Source: Nephrocerus scutellatus
Taxonomy: Eukaryota; Arthropoda; Insecta; Diptera; Pipunculidae
Assembly: GCA_947095585.1 (NCBI GenBank)
Contig: OX352763.1
Location: forward strand, 115,423,908-115,487,907
Direction: 5' to 3'
DNA: 64,000 bases
In this document: positions 11,565 to 24,330 of the stretch, in pieces
Position numbering within the stretch: the first letter of the stretch is position 1
Layout of the letters: every line of letters begins with the position of its first letter
Program-made: the position numbers and the translations under genes
The notes under the pieces: model-generated
Databases searched by the model: none
Told to the model about the DNA's origin: nothing
The model's input: only the letters and a program-made list of their open reading frames with translations

Positions 11565-11990
11565 CGATTCCACGGGGTCGGTGGGCTCCCCTAACAAATA
11601 TTTTACAAAATTTTACTCGATTTTCTTCAAATTTTATACACATGTGTATCTCCGATAGACAAAACTTTTTGTAAAAAATTTGGAGACCCCGGGCCCGGGC
11701 TAGTGAGGCCCCATAAATTTTTTTAAAAAATAACCCGATTTTCTTCAAATTTAATACACATGTGTATCTCCGATAGACAACACTTTTTGTAAAAAATTTG
11801 TAGACCACGGGCCCCAGGGTCATTGGGCCCCAAAAAATTTTTTTAAAAAAATTAACCCGATTTTTTTAAAATTTTATATACGTGTGTATCTCCGATGGGC
11901 AACACTTTTAGCTCTTAGCACTTTAGCTCGATTTTCTTCAAATTTTAACACATACCCATCTCCTATTAGAGAATTTACATGAAAAATTGT
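11565..11990. repeat. Tandem repeat, about 120-bp unit, 3 to 4 copies
   Basis: The landmark 'ttttcttcaaatttt' or a variant occurs at 11621, 11739, 11861 and 11932 (the last step shortened by deletion), giving a 118-122 bp unit. Each unit holds 'tgtatctccgat' and 'cactttttgtaaaaaattt', then a GC-rich stretch containing 'ggcccc'. Related units occur in the same orientation at 21825-21995 and, as a partial unit, 29458-29513. Family unknown to me. Confidence 0.85.
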
Positions 11991-14039
11991 ATTTTTATGG
12001 GTTGTTTTTTTATTATCTGTATGAAGTAGGATTATTTCATCAATTTAGCCAACCGATAACAACAAGATAAAATAAGCGCAATAACAAATGAATTGAATTT
12101 AATTTAAGCGACCTATTGTAGGAAAATTACAAAGGAGAGAAATCGTCTCTTCCACCTAAAATAGTAAACTAACACATCATAAAACTGTTATGCACTTTTG
12201 GTGTTGAGTTTCTCTAATTGAAAATCATTGATTAATTGTTTGTTTCTTAAAGTGCATAGAAATAGTAAACCCTTAGGAGAGATGTAATCAATAATTAATA
12301 CTTGTTTGTTAGGATTGGTTGGGGTAGGGGATACAGTCTCTCAACCTCTCTCACAGATATATCATAAATCAATCAACATTATTTGCAGACGGATTACGGT
12401 TTCAGTATTACACTCGGAATACCAAAAGACCGTATCCATACTTCTCAAATAGTATGGGAAAAACAATTATTAAATGCCTTTATTTACAAAAAGAATTTAT
12501 TTCACAAAGAGAAAAATAAATAATATACTTATCTACATATATAGTATATATAGATATGTAAAACATGTGTGTTTTATAACGAATCTGGGGGCTCAGACTA
12601 TCGTAATCGTTATTGCGACGGATAACTTCTCAATTGAATGAATAAGTAGGAATTTTCGGGAGAACAGAACGGAACGGATGACTTCGAAAATGTCAGGGAG
12701 CACAACCTGGAACGTTAAAAATTCCTTGCAGACAAAAGGCGTAAAAAAACTTTACCCTCAATCCCAACGATTTTGGTATAAGATTGTTGTTATGCCACGT
12801 GACTTTGTATACAACGTGAGGGATGAAAAAAACTAACACGGAGTGATCGAACAACGTGACCATTTTACATGTGTCACAGCAGTATAGTTCGTCCTCCTTC
12901 ATACTGATTCATACTAAAGCCCTGTCGGCGTATAAACTTTTGTAGTTTTTTAAAAGTTCATCCAAAAAAGATATTGGAAAATCCAATTTATTTTGCCATC
13001 GTGCGAGCGTGCAGCGTTTAAATTTTTTACGATGTTGGTCGAAGCGGTACAGGACAGGACAATGCTCCGTCAAGCTCCGTTAATTTCATGTGAAAAACCA
13101 TGTGCAGGATGAACGGATCTCAAGTGCAATCCTCAACAGCAAGGTCAATTGGCCAGACATATTGATGGTGATTAATAGTATCCTGGAAATTTTAATTATA
13201 AACCATTCTCTATACAGACGAAGCATATGCCTGTCAAATCGATTGATTGCAATGTTATGTGATCCTTCCTTGTTCAGTGCAATTAGACCGACCATCGAAT
13301 CGATATAGCAGGGTATCGAAAGCGTGAACCTTGTCGATAAAAAGTTCTGTTGTGACGAAATTATGAATGTGGTGTCATTGTGAAGAGAAAATAAAAGAAA
13401 AGAAAAGCGAATGGCGTCACTTAGAGCATTTTCAGTTTTATTTTTTATGTTTTTCCTCAGAAAAGTCATTCAGACGATGATGATACACATATACTTGTAC
13501 GTAAATAGATCATAATACAATGAGCTGACAAAACGTGATGTAAATTTCGATTCGAGCATTTTACGTCGTCATCTTCGTCATCATCTAAAGAAATCCTTCG
13601 TGAAGGAGACATCTTCTAGAAACGTGAGAATATGGCAAAAGTTGGAGGTCTTTGCGCTTCAGTAATTATAGTATAACGACATCAAATTAAGGCTTATTGT
13701 GAATTAATGATGCATGAATGCCGCACTTTTGCTCGCCAGTTCAATTATCCTAATTATACATTCCCAGTGAAAAGTCGATTCATATCCTCATAAAATGATG
13801 ATTAGCAATGAAGGAGAATGGTGAAACTTCGTTGGCACAAAATAAGTCACTAGAAGTAAAATCATCGTTGTAATTGAAAAATTGAAAATTATGTTCGTAT
13901 GTAACCCTCTGTCTGAGTGAGAAAGTTAAACGCCTAGTTGGAGGCTCTTTAGGTAATCAAGTTGTAAGTTGGTCGGTAATAAAAAAAATTATAACAATCG
14001 ATTCTGGAACACTAGGTACAAACGCACTGTACATACTTG
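11991..14039. other. AT-rich spacer, nothing recognised
   Basis: Includes a TATATA-rich patch at 12530-12560. A minus-strand ORF at 13086-13469 has no recognisable domain. No RNA gene or TE core seen. Confidence 0.45.
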
Positions 14040-15790
14040 TTGTTCATATCATCAGGCACAGATGGGATTTCTAACTTTTTGCTTAAAAAGTTACCGGGTA
14101 TGGCAATTTTGATGTTAACCATCATTTTCAACAATTGCCTAAATAATGGCTACTTTCCGGACAACTGGTAGGTGGCCAAGGTAGTACCAGTACCCAAGAA
14201 AACTGAACGCTCCAGCGTAACTGGTTACCGTCCCATAGCTCTACTGTGTTGTATCAGTAAAGTATTGGAATCATTGATCCGTAAAAAGATCAATACGTTT
14301 TGTACGGAAAGAAATCGTATTCCTTCCTTTCAGTACGGTTTCCGAGAGAAGCACTCTACGCTGCACCCTCTGCTGAAGCTGCACAGTGACGTCACTAAAG
14401 GAGACTGAATGTCAAAAGTAGTACAGTGGCCTGTTTGCTAGACATCGAAAAAGCTTTCGATAGTGTCTGGATAAACGGGCTACTGTACAAGCTTATTCGT
14501 TTTGGTTTCCCCAATTATATTGTAAAAATAATTAAAAATGTTCTTTTTAACAGGGTCTTCTTTGTACGACCGCCCATCGACAAGGAAAAGGATCAAAGCC
14601 GGAGTTCCTCAAGGTTCCAGACTTGGACCAGTCCTGTATAGCATCTTCACGGCGGATCAACCCACAAATACAGCCGGAACAAGGACTATGCTCTTCGCGG
14701 ATGACTCCATAACGTATGCAGTTTCCCGCTCTCCCGAGATAGCTGCCCGAAGAGTGGAGGAACACCTCAGAAATCTTTGGGACTACTACCTAAAGTGGGG
14801 ACTAAAGATCAACGCCAATAAAACGGAACTCATCTGCTTCCGAGTACCAGCAACCGAAACAAGGATAAGAAAAATCGCAAGCCGGTGCAGAGCCTTAAAA
14901 ATCACCCTTCCGGATAACACAACAATAAACACCAAGTCAGAGACTAAGTACCTGGGAATCAACTTTACTGAGAGGCTCAAGTTTAACTCTCACATCGACA
15001 AAACAGTGAAAAAAGCGAACTACGCTCTTCATTTGGTGCACCCGCTACTTAAAAGACGAAACGGTCTGTCCAACAACACCAGGCTGCTTATCTACAAGCA
15101 ACTCATCAGGCCAGTGATAACCTATGGCTACCCCATATGGTTCACCGTCTCACCAACAACGATGAAGAAGATCTCCCTATTTGAAAAGAAGGTACTAAGG
15201 ATCTGTACAGGGCTCTGGAGGGTGACAAACAGCTATAAGTTTGTGTCGACTACAAAACTATACGAAGCAGCAGGTCTGCTGCCAATAACTGACCACTTGT
15301 TCCGAATGGCGAGGAAATTCGTCGACGCATTGGAAACACATCCAAGTCCTGAGATGCAAGGACTGCGAATCGAGGAATTCGAGCCAAGTCACCGGTACAT
15401 ACACATAAGAGGATTCACTGATGCTAGATTCGATGACATCTTTAACAATCAAGACGTCTCCTTCTACGAGAAGGCGGGCAACCAATATTACAGCGGCTGA
15501 AGTTCGCCCTGTTTATACGCCGCTTAATATTTCTCATTCTTATTTTATTTTAAAATTATTGTTTAAAATTTAATTCACTTAAAAATAAACATGTAGTAGA
15601 TTAAGTAGTAAAAAATATTGTTTAAAAATAAACAATACCAAAAAAAAAAGACAATGTAAATACGTCGGGCCCCTATTGTTGAGCCGACACATATTAATAT
15701 TAATTATAAGTTTAGTTTTAAATCAAAATTGTATATTACTTTAATGTTTAATAAAAATATCTTAATGTTGTTCATTGTTTGTTGGAAAAG
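14040..15790 (+). mobile_element. Jockey-type retrotransposon, 5'-truncated, RT to 3'UTR
   Basis: The youngest-looking RT in the window. Plus strand: 'NGYFPDNW' then 'AKVVPVPKK' (14172 on; a TAG sits at 14169), 'GYRPIALLCCISKVLESLI', 'FREKHSTLHPLLKL', frameshift near 14410, 'VACLLDIEKAFDSVWINGLL', second frameshift near 14560, then a 320-codon frame (14538-15500) with 'GVPQGSRLGPVLYSIF', catalytic 'FADDSITYAV', 'TKYLGINFTERLKF', 'LIRPVITYGYPIWF' and the C-terminus. A 3'UTR with A-runs extends to about 15790. 5' truncation is typical of target-primed insertion. The two frameshifts and one stop make it inactive unless they are sequencing errors. Confidence 0.88.
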
Positions 15791-15829
15791 AGTTCCAAAA
15801 TAAAAAAAACAAAGTTCGATGTTAGCACG

Positions 15830-16205
15830 TTACGATACCATAAGATAGGATTTGGGGGCTGTGTACAAGCCACTTGCACCGCGACCTGCATGGGCCTATT
15901 GTGCCCCCTATTCTTTGAGACTAGAAATCTGTTAGTCTTTTGCTAAACTGTATTTTCCTTTGGCTGGGATTTGTTGGTAACCTAATAATTATTTTGCCTA
16001 TAGTGTTTATCCTTAATTTTATAAAGGCTGGGCAGTCTGCTAGGAGGTACTCCACTGTCTCCTCTTCTTCATTGCAGTATCTGAAGGTCTCATTATTGCT
16101 GATTCCTATTTTGTGTAAATGATGTTGTAGTGGGTTGGTGTGATAAACTGAGAAAAACCACACCAGAGCACCATTGTACTCGTTCCCAGTGATTTCACTA
16201 TTCAA
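15830..16205 (-). mobile_element. LOA/I-type retrotransposon C-terminus and 3'UTR
   Basis: Minus strand 16205-15921 encodes 'YHLHKIGISNNETFRYC'-like sequence (here 'QHHLHKIGISNNETFRYCNE') followed by 'EYLLADCPAF'. This Cys/His C-terminal motif is typical of LOA/R1-type ORF2 ends. 15830-15920 is a non-coding 3' tail. A comparable C-terminus is at 21725-21800 (plus). Confidence 0.75.
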
Positions 16206-16264
16206 ATCTCTTCGTTACCCTAAGATAGCGAAGGACTTGATGTAGTTTCAACGACCCAAGTTTT

Positions 16265-18980
16265 TCGATCGTTATTATCATCATCATCATCATATTTGGC
16301 TCTGCAAGCGGGGTCCGGTCCTGGCCTCCCGTAAAAAGTCTCTCCACCGGGCCCGATTTCGGGCCGATGTCATCCAGTTTGGCATCCCTAAACTCTGGGC
16401 GTCCTGGTCTATGCCATCCTTCCGGCTTGGCCGGCCTCATTGTCGTTTCCCATAAATCCTAACGCAAAGGACTTTCCACGCAGGATTGCGAGCTAGATGT
16501 CCTGCCCACCGGAGCCTACCGAGCTTAATTCTCTTCACAATGTAGACATCGCGGTAACGCTCGTCGATCTCATCATTATAGATTCTCCCGAATTGGTCTT
16601 CCTCACATACAATTCTCTGTAAGACTTTTCTCTCGAACGCGGCTAAGATGTCAGAATCCTTTTTTCTATTCAAGTCTCGTATCCATATGTGGGTATGACA
16701 ATTGTCTTATGCACCAGCAGCTTGAATGTAATGGTCAAGTTCTACGCCTACGGAGCTTAATTCCTTGCACGATGTCGACATCGCGGTAACGCTCGTAGAT
16801 CTCATCATTATAGAGTATCCCGAATCAGCCTCCTCACATACGGGTCCAACAATTCTCTGTAAGACTTTTTTCTCGAACGCGGCAAAAAGTTCAGAATGCT
16901 TTTTGCTAAGCACCCAATTCTCCAATACATATGTAAGTACTGGTATGACCATTGTCTTATACACCAGCAGCTTGGATGGTATGGTTAGATTACTTTATTG
17001 GCTTTAAGCAACCGTGCGAGTATTTCTGGTTCCATGCCAGATAGTTGAAGGATTGCACTGCCTCACTATTTTAATTGACGAACCAATGTTGAATCTTCTT
17101 CTCGCAGACGTGGTCACCATGTACCTTGTTTAGCTCTCATTTATATGACTCCCAGATTTTGTGGCGCCCACTTAATCTGGATGAGAGCTTTCTGTACGGC
17201 CCTTGGGTTTTTATCAACGATATCAATATCGTCTGCGTAAGCCTGTATCTGAATGGACTTATAGAGGATTCTGCCTCTCGAAATTATATGGGAGTATTGG
17301 ATCACTTTCTCCAACGCCAGGTTAAAGAGGACGCAGGCCAGTCCATCCCCTTGTCGGAACCTGTTATAAATGTTGAATGGACTTGATAGTGATCCGGATA
17401 TTTTTACTTGGCTTATAACATTGGTCATGGTCAACCTACATAATCGTGTCAGTTTATTTGGGATGCCGAATTCTCTCATGGCTTTATAAAGTTCTACTCT
17501 GGCTATGCTATCATAAGCGGCTTTAAAGTCTTTGAATAGGTGGTGTAGTGAGTTTTGAAAGTCTTGACATTTTTCCATCGGCTCCCTAATGGTGAAAATC
17601 TGTTCAGTTGTTGATTTGCCTGGAATGAAGCCACACTGGTATGGACCAATGACCAATGAGTGGTATCTCCTTTCTTATGTATGGGGCGCAGGATTCCTCT
17701 TCGCCAGTCTTCTGTCATCGCTTCGTCCTCCCATACTTGCACTATTAGTTCATGAATTGCTTGGTGTATTGCGGGGCCTCCTGTTTTAATTAGCTCCGCT
17801 GGGATACCATCAGATCCCGGGGCCTTATTATTTTTCAGCCGATTTATCGCTCTGCTAACTTCGTCTAGGCTCGGTGGCGGCAGCATAGTGTGGTTTTCGG
17901 TCATTGGTGTAGCCTCCAATTGATCCAATTTAGCAACTGATGAAAGTGCTCTTCCCATCGCTCTAAGATGCCTTTAAAATCGGCAATCAGATTACCCTCT
18001 TTTTCTTTGCAGTATATGCAACGCGGTGTACACGGTGTACGCGTCACACCACGGACTCTTTGGTAGAACTTCTGGGACTGGTGCGGTCCTTGCTCTCTGT
18101 ACGGTTCTAGTTCACGGACGAGATTATTTTCTCAGGCGGCTTTCTTTCGCCGGTGAACTGTTTTTTCATATCTTCTGAGCTCTTGCCCGCGTTCTATGAG
18201 AGCATTGCTCGGTATGCAACATTCTTCAGTTTAGTCGCGATGATCCAATCGGCCCTCGGAACACTAAACCAAAACATTAGTGGTCCAAGTCACGTTGGCA
18301 CCTCGGTACGGTCATACAGTCAGATTTGGATTGTGGCGGCGTTCTTTCAAGACGTGGTCTATCTGGTTGCGATCAAGAGATACCCAGGATATTTTACGCG
18401 CAAACCTTGTACTCGCAATGACCAAATTATTGCTTCTGCCATCTTTATGACTCGTTGTCCATTGTCATTAGTGTTCTCGTGTAAACTATGGGTGCCAGTA
18501 TACTGCCTGATTGCTTGCTGCGAAGGGTGCATAGCCGTTCATTTTTCGTTTGAAGCCGATAAGGGTGGTTTGTTTTATTTTGCTGACTAGAAAGCCCTCG
18601 TCGAGCACATCATGTCTTCCATGACATTTGTAGTATACTGTCATACGTCAAATTCTGATTTTTGTAAGACACCATTCCCCGTCCACAGCATCTACTGGAT
18701 TGCTGTTATGTCAGCAATATATTTGGATAGGGTATCGACTAGCTGTTGTGCAGCTCGATCTCTATACAGTGATCGTACGTTCCATTAGAAAATTCTTAAA
18801 TCGCTTAGCCGTGGTCGTCGTCGTTCATCAGTATATCCGAGACTGATTTAGGGTTCCATAATAAAGTCTTTTTATGGGCGAGGTTATTGCCCTCGCACCA
18901 AACTTACTTTGAAGGGGCTAGCCGGATCATTCAGCTTTCCCTGTATTGGAGAAAAATTACCAGCGGCCACCACGTGGATG
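16265..18980 (-). mobile_element. RTE-type retrotransposon, most complete copy
   Basis: Reading high to low on the minus strand: endonuclease start 'NVRSLYRDRAAQQLVDTL' (about 18790), 'STRFARKISWVSLDRNQIDH' (about 18430-18340), 'RGANVTW' (about 18290), linker 'KFYQRVRGV' (about 18070), RT start 'LKNNKAPGSDGIPAELIK' (about 17830), 'YQCGFIPGKSTTEQI' (17640), 'DFKAAYDSI', 'FRQGDGLACVLFNLALEKVI', catalytic 'YADDIDIV' (about 17215), then thumb and C-terminus. The 3' tail at 16270-16285 is an ATG repeat. Several frameshifts and stops make it inactive. About 250 bp near the 3' end is present twice (see 16480-17000). Confidence 0.88.
16480..17005. repeat. Internal tandem duplication in the RTE copy
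   Basis: 16500-16735 and 16745-17000 both encode the same ORF segment ('AFERKVLQRIV' in 16673-16437 and 'AFEKKVLQRIVGPVCEE' in 16964-16707), in the same orientation and about 265 bp apart. The two halves differ by substitutions and small indels, so the duplication is old or arose by recombination between diverged copies. Confidence 0.75.
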
Positions 18981-20479
18981 TTTGATTGCAGTTCCACCAG
19001 TCAGAGATAATTACGGTCACGTGCAATTCTAATGAATCTTCCCACCACTATTTTTTTCAATTTTCTAAAATTCTAAAATTACTTTCAAAAGCTGCCATCA
19101 AATAATATCGGCTACAGTTTACTTTTTCCTAATTCCGTAGCTTTTTTGTTTCCTGAAAAAATCCAGCAATAACTGATCTAGTCCAACTTATGTCCATTTA
19201 TTTCATTTTTAAAGTCAATTTTAAGAGGATGATATGTGAACCAACGGTTCGTGACTTCTTTCTGATAATAGGGCCTTTTATCTTAAGCTTCCTGCGATTT
19301 ATGCGATTTCATGGGATTGATTCGAGTGTTATCCATTAATATTGCGGACATTTTGGCACTGCCAGAGTTAAACAAACAAACTTTAAGTTTTAATTCTGTA
19401 CGTAGACAACATTCGCTTCAGGTATTTGCTCCACCGCGAGCATCAGGAAACAACGACAACGAATTTTTCGCAATACTTAGTTCAGCTCAGTTTGGTTTCG
19501 CGGAACTCCCTGCAAACGCATTTCCTCTCATCCGGATATCGCTTATCTTTATCTATTTTTTTGCTGTGATGTTATGCGATGTGACCCTCTCTGCAACCTT
19601 CTCCTTCCCGGTCCAACAATGACAGTTAAATCTTATGAATTTTTAATCAAGGCTTCAGCTTAATGTATGCACAGCCACGAAATGGTATCGCATTTCGCAC
19701 CGCATACCCATTGTTTACACATCAGCGCCGGCCGCCGTGTGCGTGTACGCGTATGCGCCTCTGTGCGTTTAATGAAATAAATTTTAATTTTTGGTAGTAA
19801 ACAAAACGGTCGTGCCATTTAAAGTTCTGCTCGGTGGAGAGATTGTGGTATTGATTTTTGTCGTCCTGTCACTCAGCTGGGCATATACACTACATGTGTT
19901 TACTCGTATATGGTTAATTGGTGGCTTATCGCCTAATTACGTGGAAGAACGTAAAACTCGATAAATAATTTATGTACATGCGAGGTCAACTTCCACGCTC
20001 ATTGAGTATCTTTTCTTCGTAAATGCGTTGTTTGGCTTTTTATGGTGGTTTTTTATGGTTAGCCATTTTATTATGGTGGTTTTTTTTTTTAATATTTTTT
20101 TTTATAGCCGTGAATTCGACTACAACCAGGAAGGTAAAGGTCTCACTGTAACAATTTTCTACCTACTCCCTCTGGTTAGATAGAATCTTTAGTGGTTTTA
20201 CATCAAATACAGGTTATGCCTATGACAATATTTGTTTTGATTTTTTAAGTGAAACAATCGAACATTACCTGTCATTGTTGCTGACTGTAAGAGGCACAAC
20301 AAGCGGTATATTTGATCAAGCTTGGTGTTACATCTTACAGTGAGTTACGGTGATATATCAACAACGCGTATGGTGTTAAAGTAAATGTATTTTCCATTTA
20401 TGTTACTATTACTTTTTGAATATCATTTATTTTTTAAACTCAGACACAGCCCCAAACCCTAGAGTCTAAATTGGAGAAA
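18981..20479. other. Spacer, nothing recognised
   Basis: The plus-strand ORF at 19311-19622 has no visible domain. Contains T-rich runs near 20070-20100. 20443-20470 resembles the LOA-type 3' tail in the inverse of 15845-15870 and may be the edge of the next element. Confidence 0.4.
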
Positions 20480-21815
20480 ACAGTAATGCCTCAACCATTT
20501 TAGGTTATCCCGACAAAACTAGAAAAGAATGGATATTAGAAAGCAGTTCTAGTGCCTTTCACGAAATGAAGATTGTCCGATATGGGACATATAATCTTAG
20601 AGGGCAGTACATTAGAGTATTCCAGTGAGGTTAAATGTCTCGTAGTCATCCTAGATAAACGACTAAGCTGGAATTCTCATATCAAGTCCGCCATTTAACG
20701 TGCCACTCGGGCCCTATGGGCCTGTAGACGTCTCTACGGCAGAACTTGGGGTCTTAATTCTAAAATAATATATTGGATGTATACCATGATGGCGAGACCA
20801 ATTATCACGTACGCGGCCATAATATGGCGGCCGAAAGTTCCTGAATGGAAAAATGATAATTAAGCTTCTGAAACTACAAGAAATTGTCTGCCTAGGTATA
20901 ACAGGTGCCATGCGCACCTGCTCTACGACTGCATTAGAAGCTTTTTTTTTCATACCTGGACATCTTCATTAGGAAGACGGTCGCTAGATGCGCTATCAAG
21001 CTGCAACTAGAAATGGATGCAAACCAGTTGACTACGTGGGACACCTAAATATTCTTGACTCAATTCCTGCAAGAGACAGGTTTTTATACTATCCCGGACA
21101 CCATGGCCAGGGACTACTATATTGGTAGGTTATTTGAGGTAAGAATATTGGACCGAGCAATCTGGTTTAATGGTGCTCCAGCACTGGAAAATAAAGGTCT
21201 GGTCTGGCACATAGACAGATTGAAGATGGATTCTGAAGTGGTAGCTGGGGTATTCGGACTCAACACCAAAGTTTCAATACCAATGGTTAAGAGTGCCACT
21301 GTTTTCCAAGCGGAACTCCATGCCATTGGTGTCTGTGCTAAGATAAATTTAAGTAGGATTATTATAGGCGGTAAGATTTATATCTTCTACATCTATCTAA
21401 ATCAGTTTACTGCTGCTACGATGCACCGCAATCACTGGCAGGACTCAACAGGGTACAACCCGGTTGGGTTCTTGGTCACCAGGGTGTTGCAGGCAACGAA
21501 CCTGCAGATGAACTAGCCAGGGCTGGTTCAGAATCTGCGTTGTTATGGTATCAGCTGGTCTACCACCACAGAGATGATTATTAAATGGGAAAAGATACTT
21601 CGTCTGGCCCACTGGGATAATATCCGAGGGCTTAGACAGTCCAAACGGTAAATCAGGCCCTTTTTCTATAAGGAAATCCTTGATCTAGACAAGGATAGCA
21701 TAAGAAAGCTAGTGAGTTGTCTCACAGGTCACTGTGGCTTGCGATATAACCTTAGCAAAATTGGCCTGGGCTCAAACACAGATGGTAGGTTCTGCTTTCC
21801 GGAGAGAAAACTTTC
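20480..21815 (+). mobile_element. LOA/I-type retrotransposon, RT thumb to RNase H and C-terminus
   Basis: Plus strand: 'VKCLVVILDKRLSWNSHIKS' (20625-20685), 'RATRALWACRRLYGRTWGL', 'MMARPIITYAAIIWRP' (about 20785-20830), 'LLKLQEIVCLGITGAMRT' (about 20870), RNase H 'SKMDSEVVAGVFGLNTK' within 21220-21280, 'TVFQAELHAIGVCAKINL' (21300-21350), 'GNEPADELARAG' (about 21495-21530) and 'LTGHCGLRYNLSKIGLGSN' (about 21722-21778). RNase H cleaves the RNA strand of the RNA-DNA hybrid. Several frameshifts and stops. The region ends where 120-bp repeat units begin. Confidence 0.82.
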
Positions 21816-21824
21816 TATTAAAAT

Positions 21825-21995
21825 ATGGGTTTCCTCGGGCCCCAGGGCCGTGAGGTGCTCATATAAATTTTTTAAAAATTAACCCGATTTTTTATAGATT
21901 TATACACATATTTATTTCCGATGAACGACACTATTTGTACAAATTTTGGAGACCCCGGGGTCGTGGGGGTCCATACAAATTTTTAAAATAAAACG
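21825..21995. repeat. 120-bp family repeat, about 1.4 units
   Basis: Shares 'ttaacccgattttt', 'ttatttccgat', 'cactatttgtacaaattttggagaccccgg' (split by changes) and the GC-rich stretch with the array at 11565-11990, in the same orientation. It follows the LOA-type 3' end directly. Confidence 0.7.
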
Positions 21996-22074
21996 ACCGA
22001 AATTCGCAAATTGGATATGATCATTATATCATTATATTATAATGGTTTTATATTTTAGGTTTTAATCTATTTAA

Positions 22075-22370
22075 AAATAATTCAAGGATCACCACATTTT
22101 ATTACATACCTTTAGGGTTAGATCCTTTAAGAAATATTGCAACAATCATTACATTTCATTGCATACTTTTTTGATTGTATTTTGTTTTTTTTTTTTAATA
22201 TAATATAATTTTGGGTTGGATATACTCACAAATATTGCAAGAATCACTACATTTCATTGCATAATTTTAGTGGTAAATATTTCAATTATCAAAACATTTC
22301 ACTGCCTACTTTTTGGGTTAAATCTTTCATTAAATATTGCAATTTATCGTATACTTTTAGTAGCTTTAGC
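22075..22370. repeat. AT-rich tandem repeat, irregular 60-110 bp unit
   Basis: Variants of 'atattgcaa.aatca.tacatttcattgcatac' with 'tttgggtta' recur at about 22085, 22130, 22225, 22285 and 22335 with variable spacing. Probably a degenerate satellite. Confidence 0.6.
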
Positions 22371-24090
22371 TTTAAAAAATTTATAATTTAAGAGACTTCG
22401 GTAAATAATACAGCTTTTACTAAAAAGTTTTTTTTTTAGAATGCAATATTACTGCCGCAAATTAAACTGCCGAAGTTTTTCGGCTGCTATCCAGTAGTTA
22501 CATCTACTGCCCAATAATTTCTTATATAAATAAATATTAAAGAGTACCAATTTCACATTGTTTCTTAAAACTTTCTTTTAACAAAAGATATGTGAAGCAC
22601 TTGAAAGCTTTACGATCTAAGACAAAGTTATATTGGAATTCTATGATTTTATATTGAATGTTGTTGGCAAACTCATTACTAAATACAATTCTTTGACAGT
22701 CGTTCAATTACTCGTATAGTACAGATGATAACGGATAACATATTGGGATGAGATTTTGGACAGAACGCTACCAACAAACAAATAAATAAAATCGCAAGTC
22801 CCAATTATGCGTACAAAGACGAGCGATGGACTTCGCAAATCGCAAGTCCAATCAAATGAATGACAGAATCGATTCATGTCGTTGGAATAGCAATTATTTC
22901 CGCCACACTCAACTGTGGGATTTCAAGAAACTATGTATGTCTGAATGTATCTTTCCGTTCATCCAATTTACCATGTGACACATTCGTCCCTTCCGTGACA
23001 CGACAAAGCAACAAATCAACTTGTCAATTATTCGTCCATTATCGGATTTTCAAATATTGAGACACATGTCAATCTTACACTACATGACTGCATCTTCTCT
23101 ACTTCAATTCAAACTAAGTCTACGAGAATTTTATGCTTTTACTGATAAAACCAGCTTGCTGGTCTATCAGCGACTTTTCAAATCATATATGAAGGTTACA
23201 TTAACGTGCTGTGTGTGTACATGGTTCGTATATCATCCCAGTTGAACTTAAAAAAGATATCAACTTTTGCTGTCGTAATTACCTCCTTTTCCAATAAAAA
23301 AAATTGTTGAGTAAAGCGTGAGAAGAATGATGAGTGGTGTGTGAAGGTTGCTATCATGCGGGGATGATTAATTCGATGAGACAATTTCAGAAAACCAACT
23401 ACTGTTCTATCTATGTTTCCCTCGTATTTTTTACAACACCGATAAATAATGAAAATCTGCTGGTTTATTGCTTTATTGGCTCAGATTAAAGTGAGAATTG
23501 TGTGCAGCTTAGCGTGGTTGTTGTTTTATTTTATGTTCCAAACATTTAATTTCTTGGAAACAATGTGTGTATGTGGTGTTGTTTGTCTGTTTGTCAGAAA
23601 TGAAATGACATTAAACACAGGCTTTAAATGGATAACAAAACTGCGATTTCTTTTAATACGAAACCTTTGCATTACACAGGATATTCGTAAGCTTTTATCG
23701 CCTTTAGATGTCAGAGGATATAACATAGCCAATTATAGAACTAATATCACGAAAAATTGTACACTTACCTGCTCATGAAACCTCTTCCCAGACAAGACAT
23801 TGCCAAAGACCTGAAAGAATCAGAAAAGTACATTTTTGGATGAAACATTTCCTTACTCTAAATAACAAACAACAGAACATATATCAATATTGCACGTTAT
23901 ATAATATACACACGTGAATTCACGTTTTATGAGAAATGAGTTTTTTTTTCTTTCATATTTGGTTTTTTATAAGCTTCGTGGACAAAGAATTTTTTATGAC
24001 TTCCGGAACTTATTTTTGGATTCAGCTTTATTTGGTATAATTCGCTGGCTTACACCAACATAACGCACATTGCGTTAAATGGCTTTTCAC
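22371..24090. other. Spacer, nothing recognised
   Basis: A plus-strand ORF at 23449-23778 is hydrophobic at its N-terminus but has no recognisable domain or splice context. Otherwise featureless AT-rich sequence. Confidence 0.4.
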
Positions 24091-24096
24091 GCACAA

Positions 24097-24330
24097 ACAT
24101 TTCCTGTAAAAATGGGAAATAAGATTTTTATAACCTTCAATATAATATCCTCGTTCTGTACGTGTTGAAAAAAAAAGTAAAGAATAAATAAAGAAATTAA
24201 AGACGGTAATTCCGGGACTCGAAAAGAAGTCGCTTATGAATGTTATCCTTTCTCATTATAAAGTGCAGAGGCTCAAAATCTTTGTTTTGTTAAAAGCGCT
24301 TCGCTACCTGCAAAGTCTAAGGAGATAATA
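24097..24330. repeat. Direct repeat copy 1, likely retroelement 3'UTR
   Basis: Closely matches 24935-25150 in the same orientation ('acatttcctgtaaaaatg', 'ttctgtacgtgttg', 'gacggtaattccggga', 'cgaaaagaagtcgcttatga', 'aaagtctaagga'). It lies just beyond the end of the minus-strand Jockey-type ORF (24317), as a 3'UTR would. Confidence 0.85.

Noticed and set aside
18153..18590. 145-codon plus-strand ORF
   Set aside because: It is antisense to the RTE endonuclease, whose conserved motifs read on the minus strand over the same bases.
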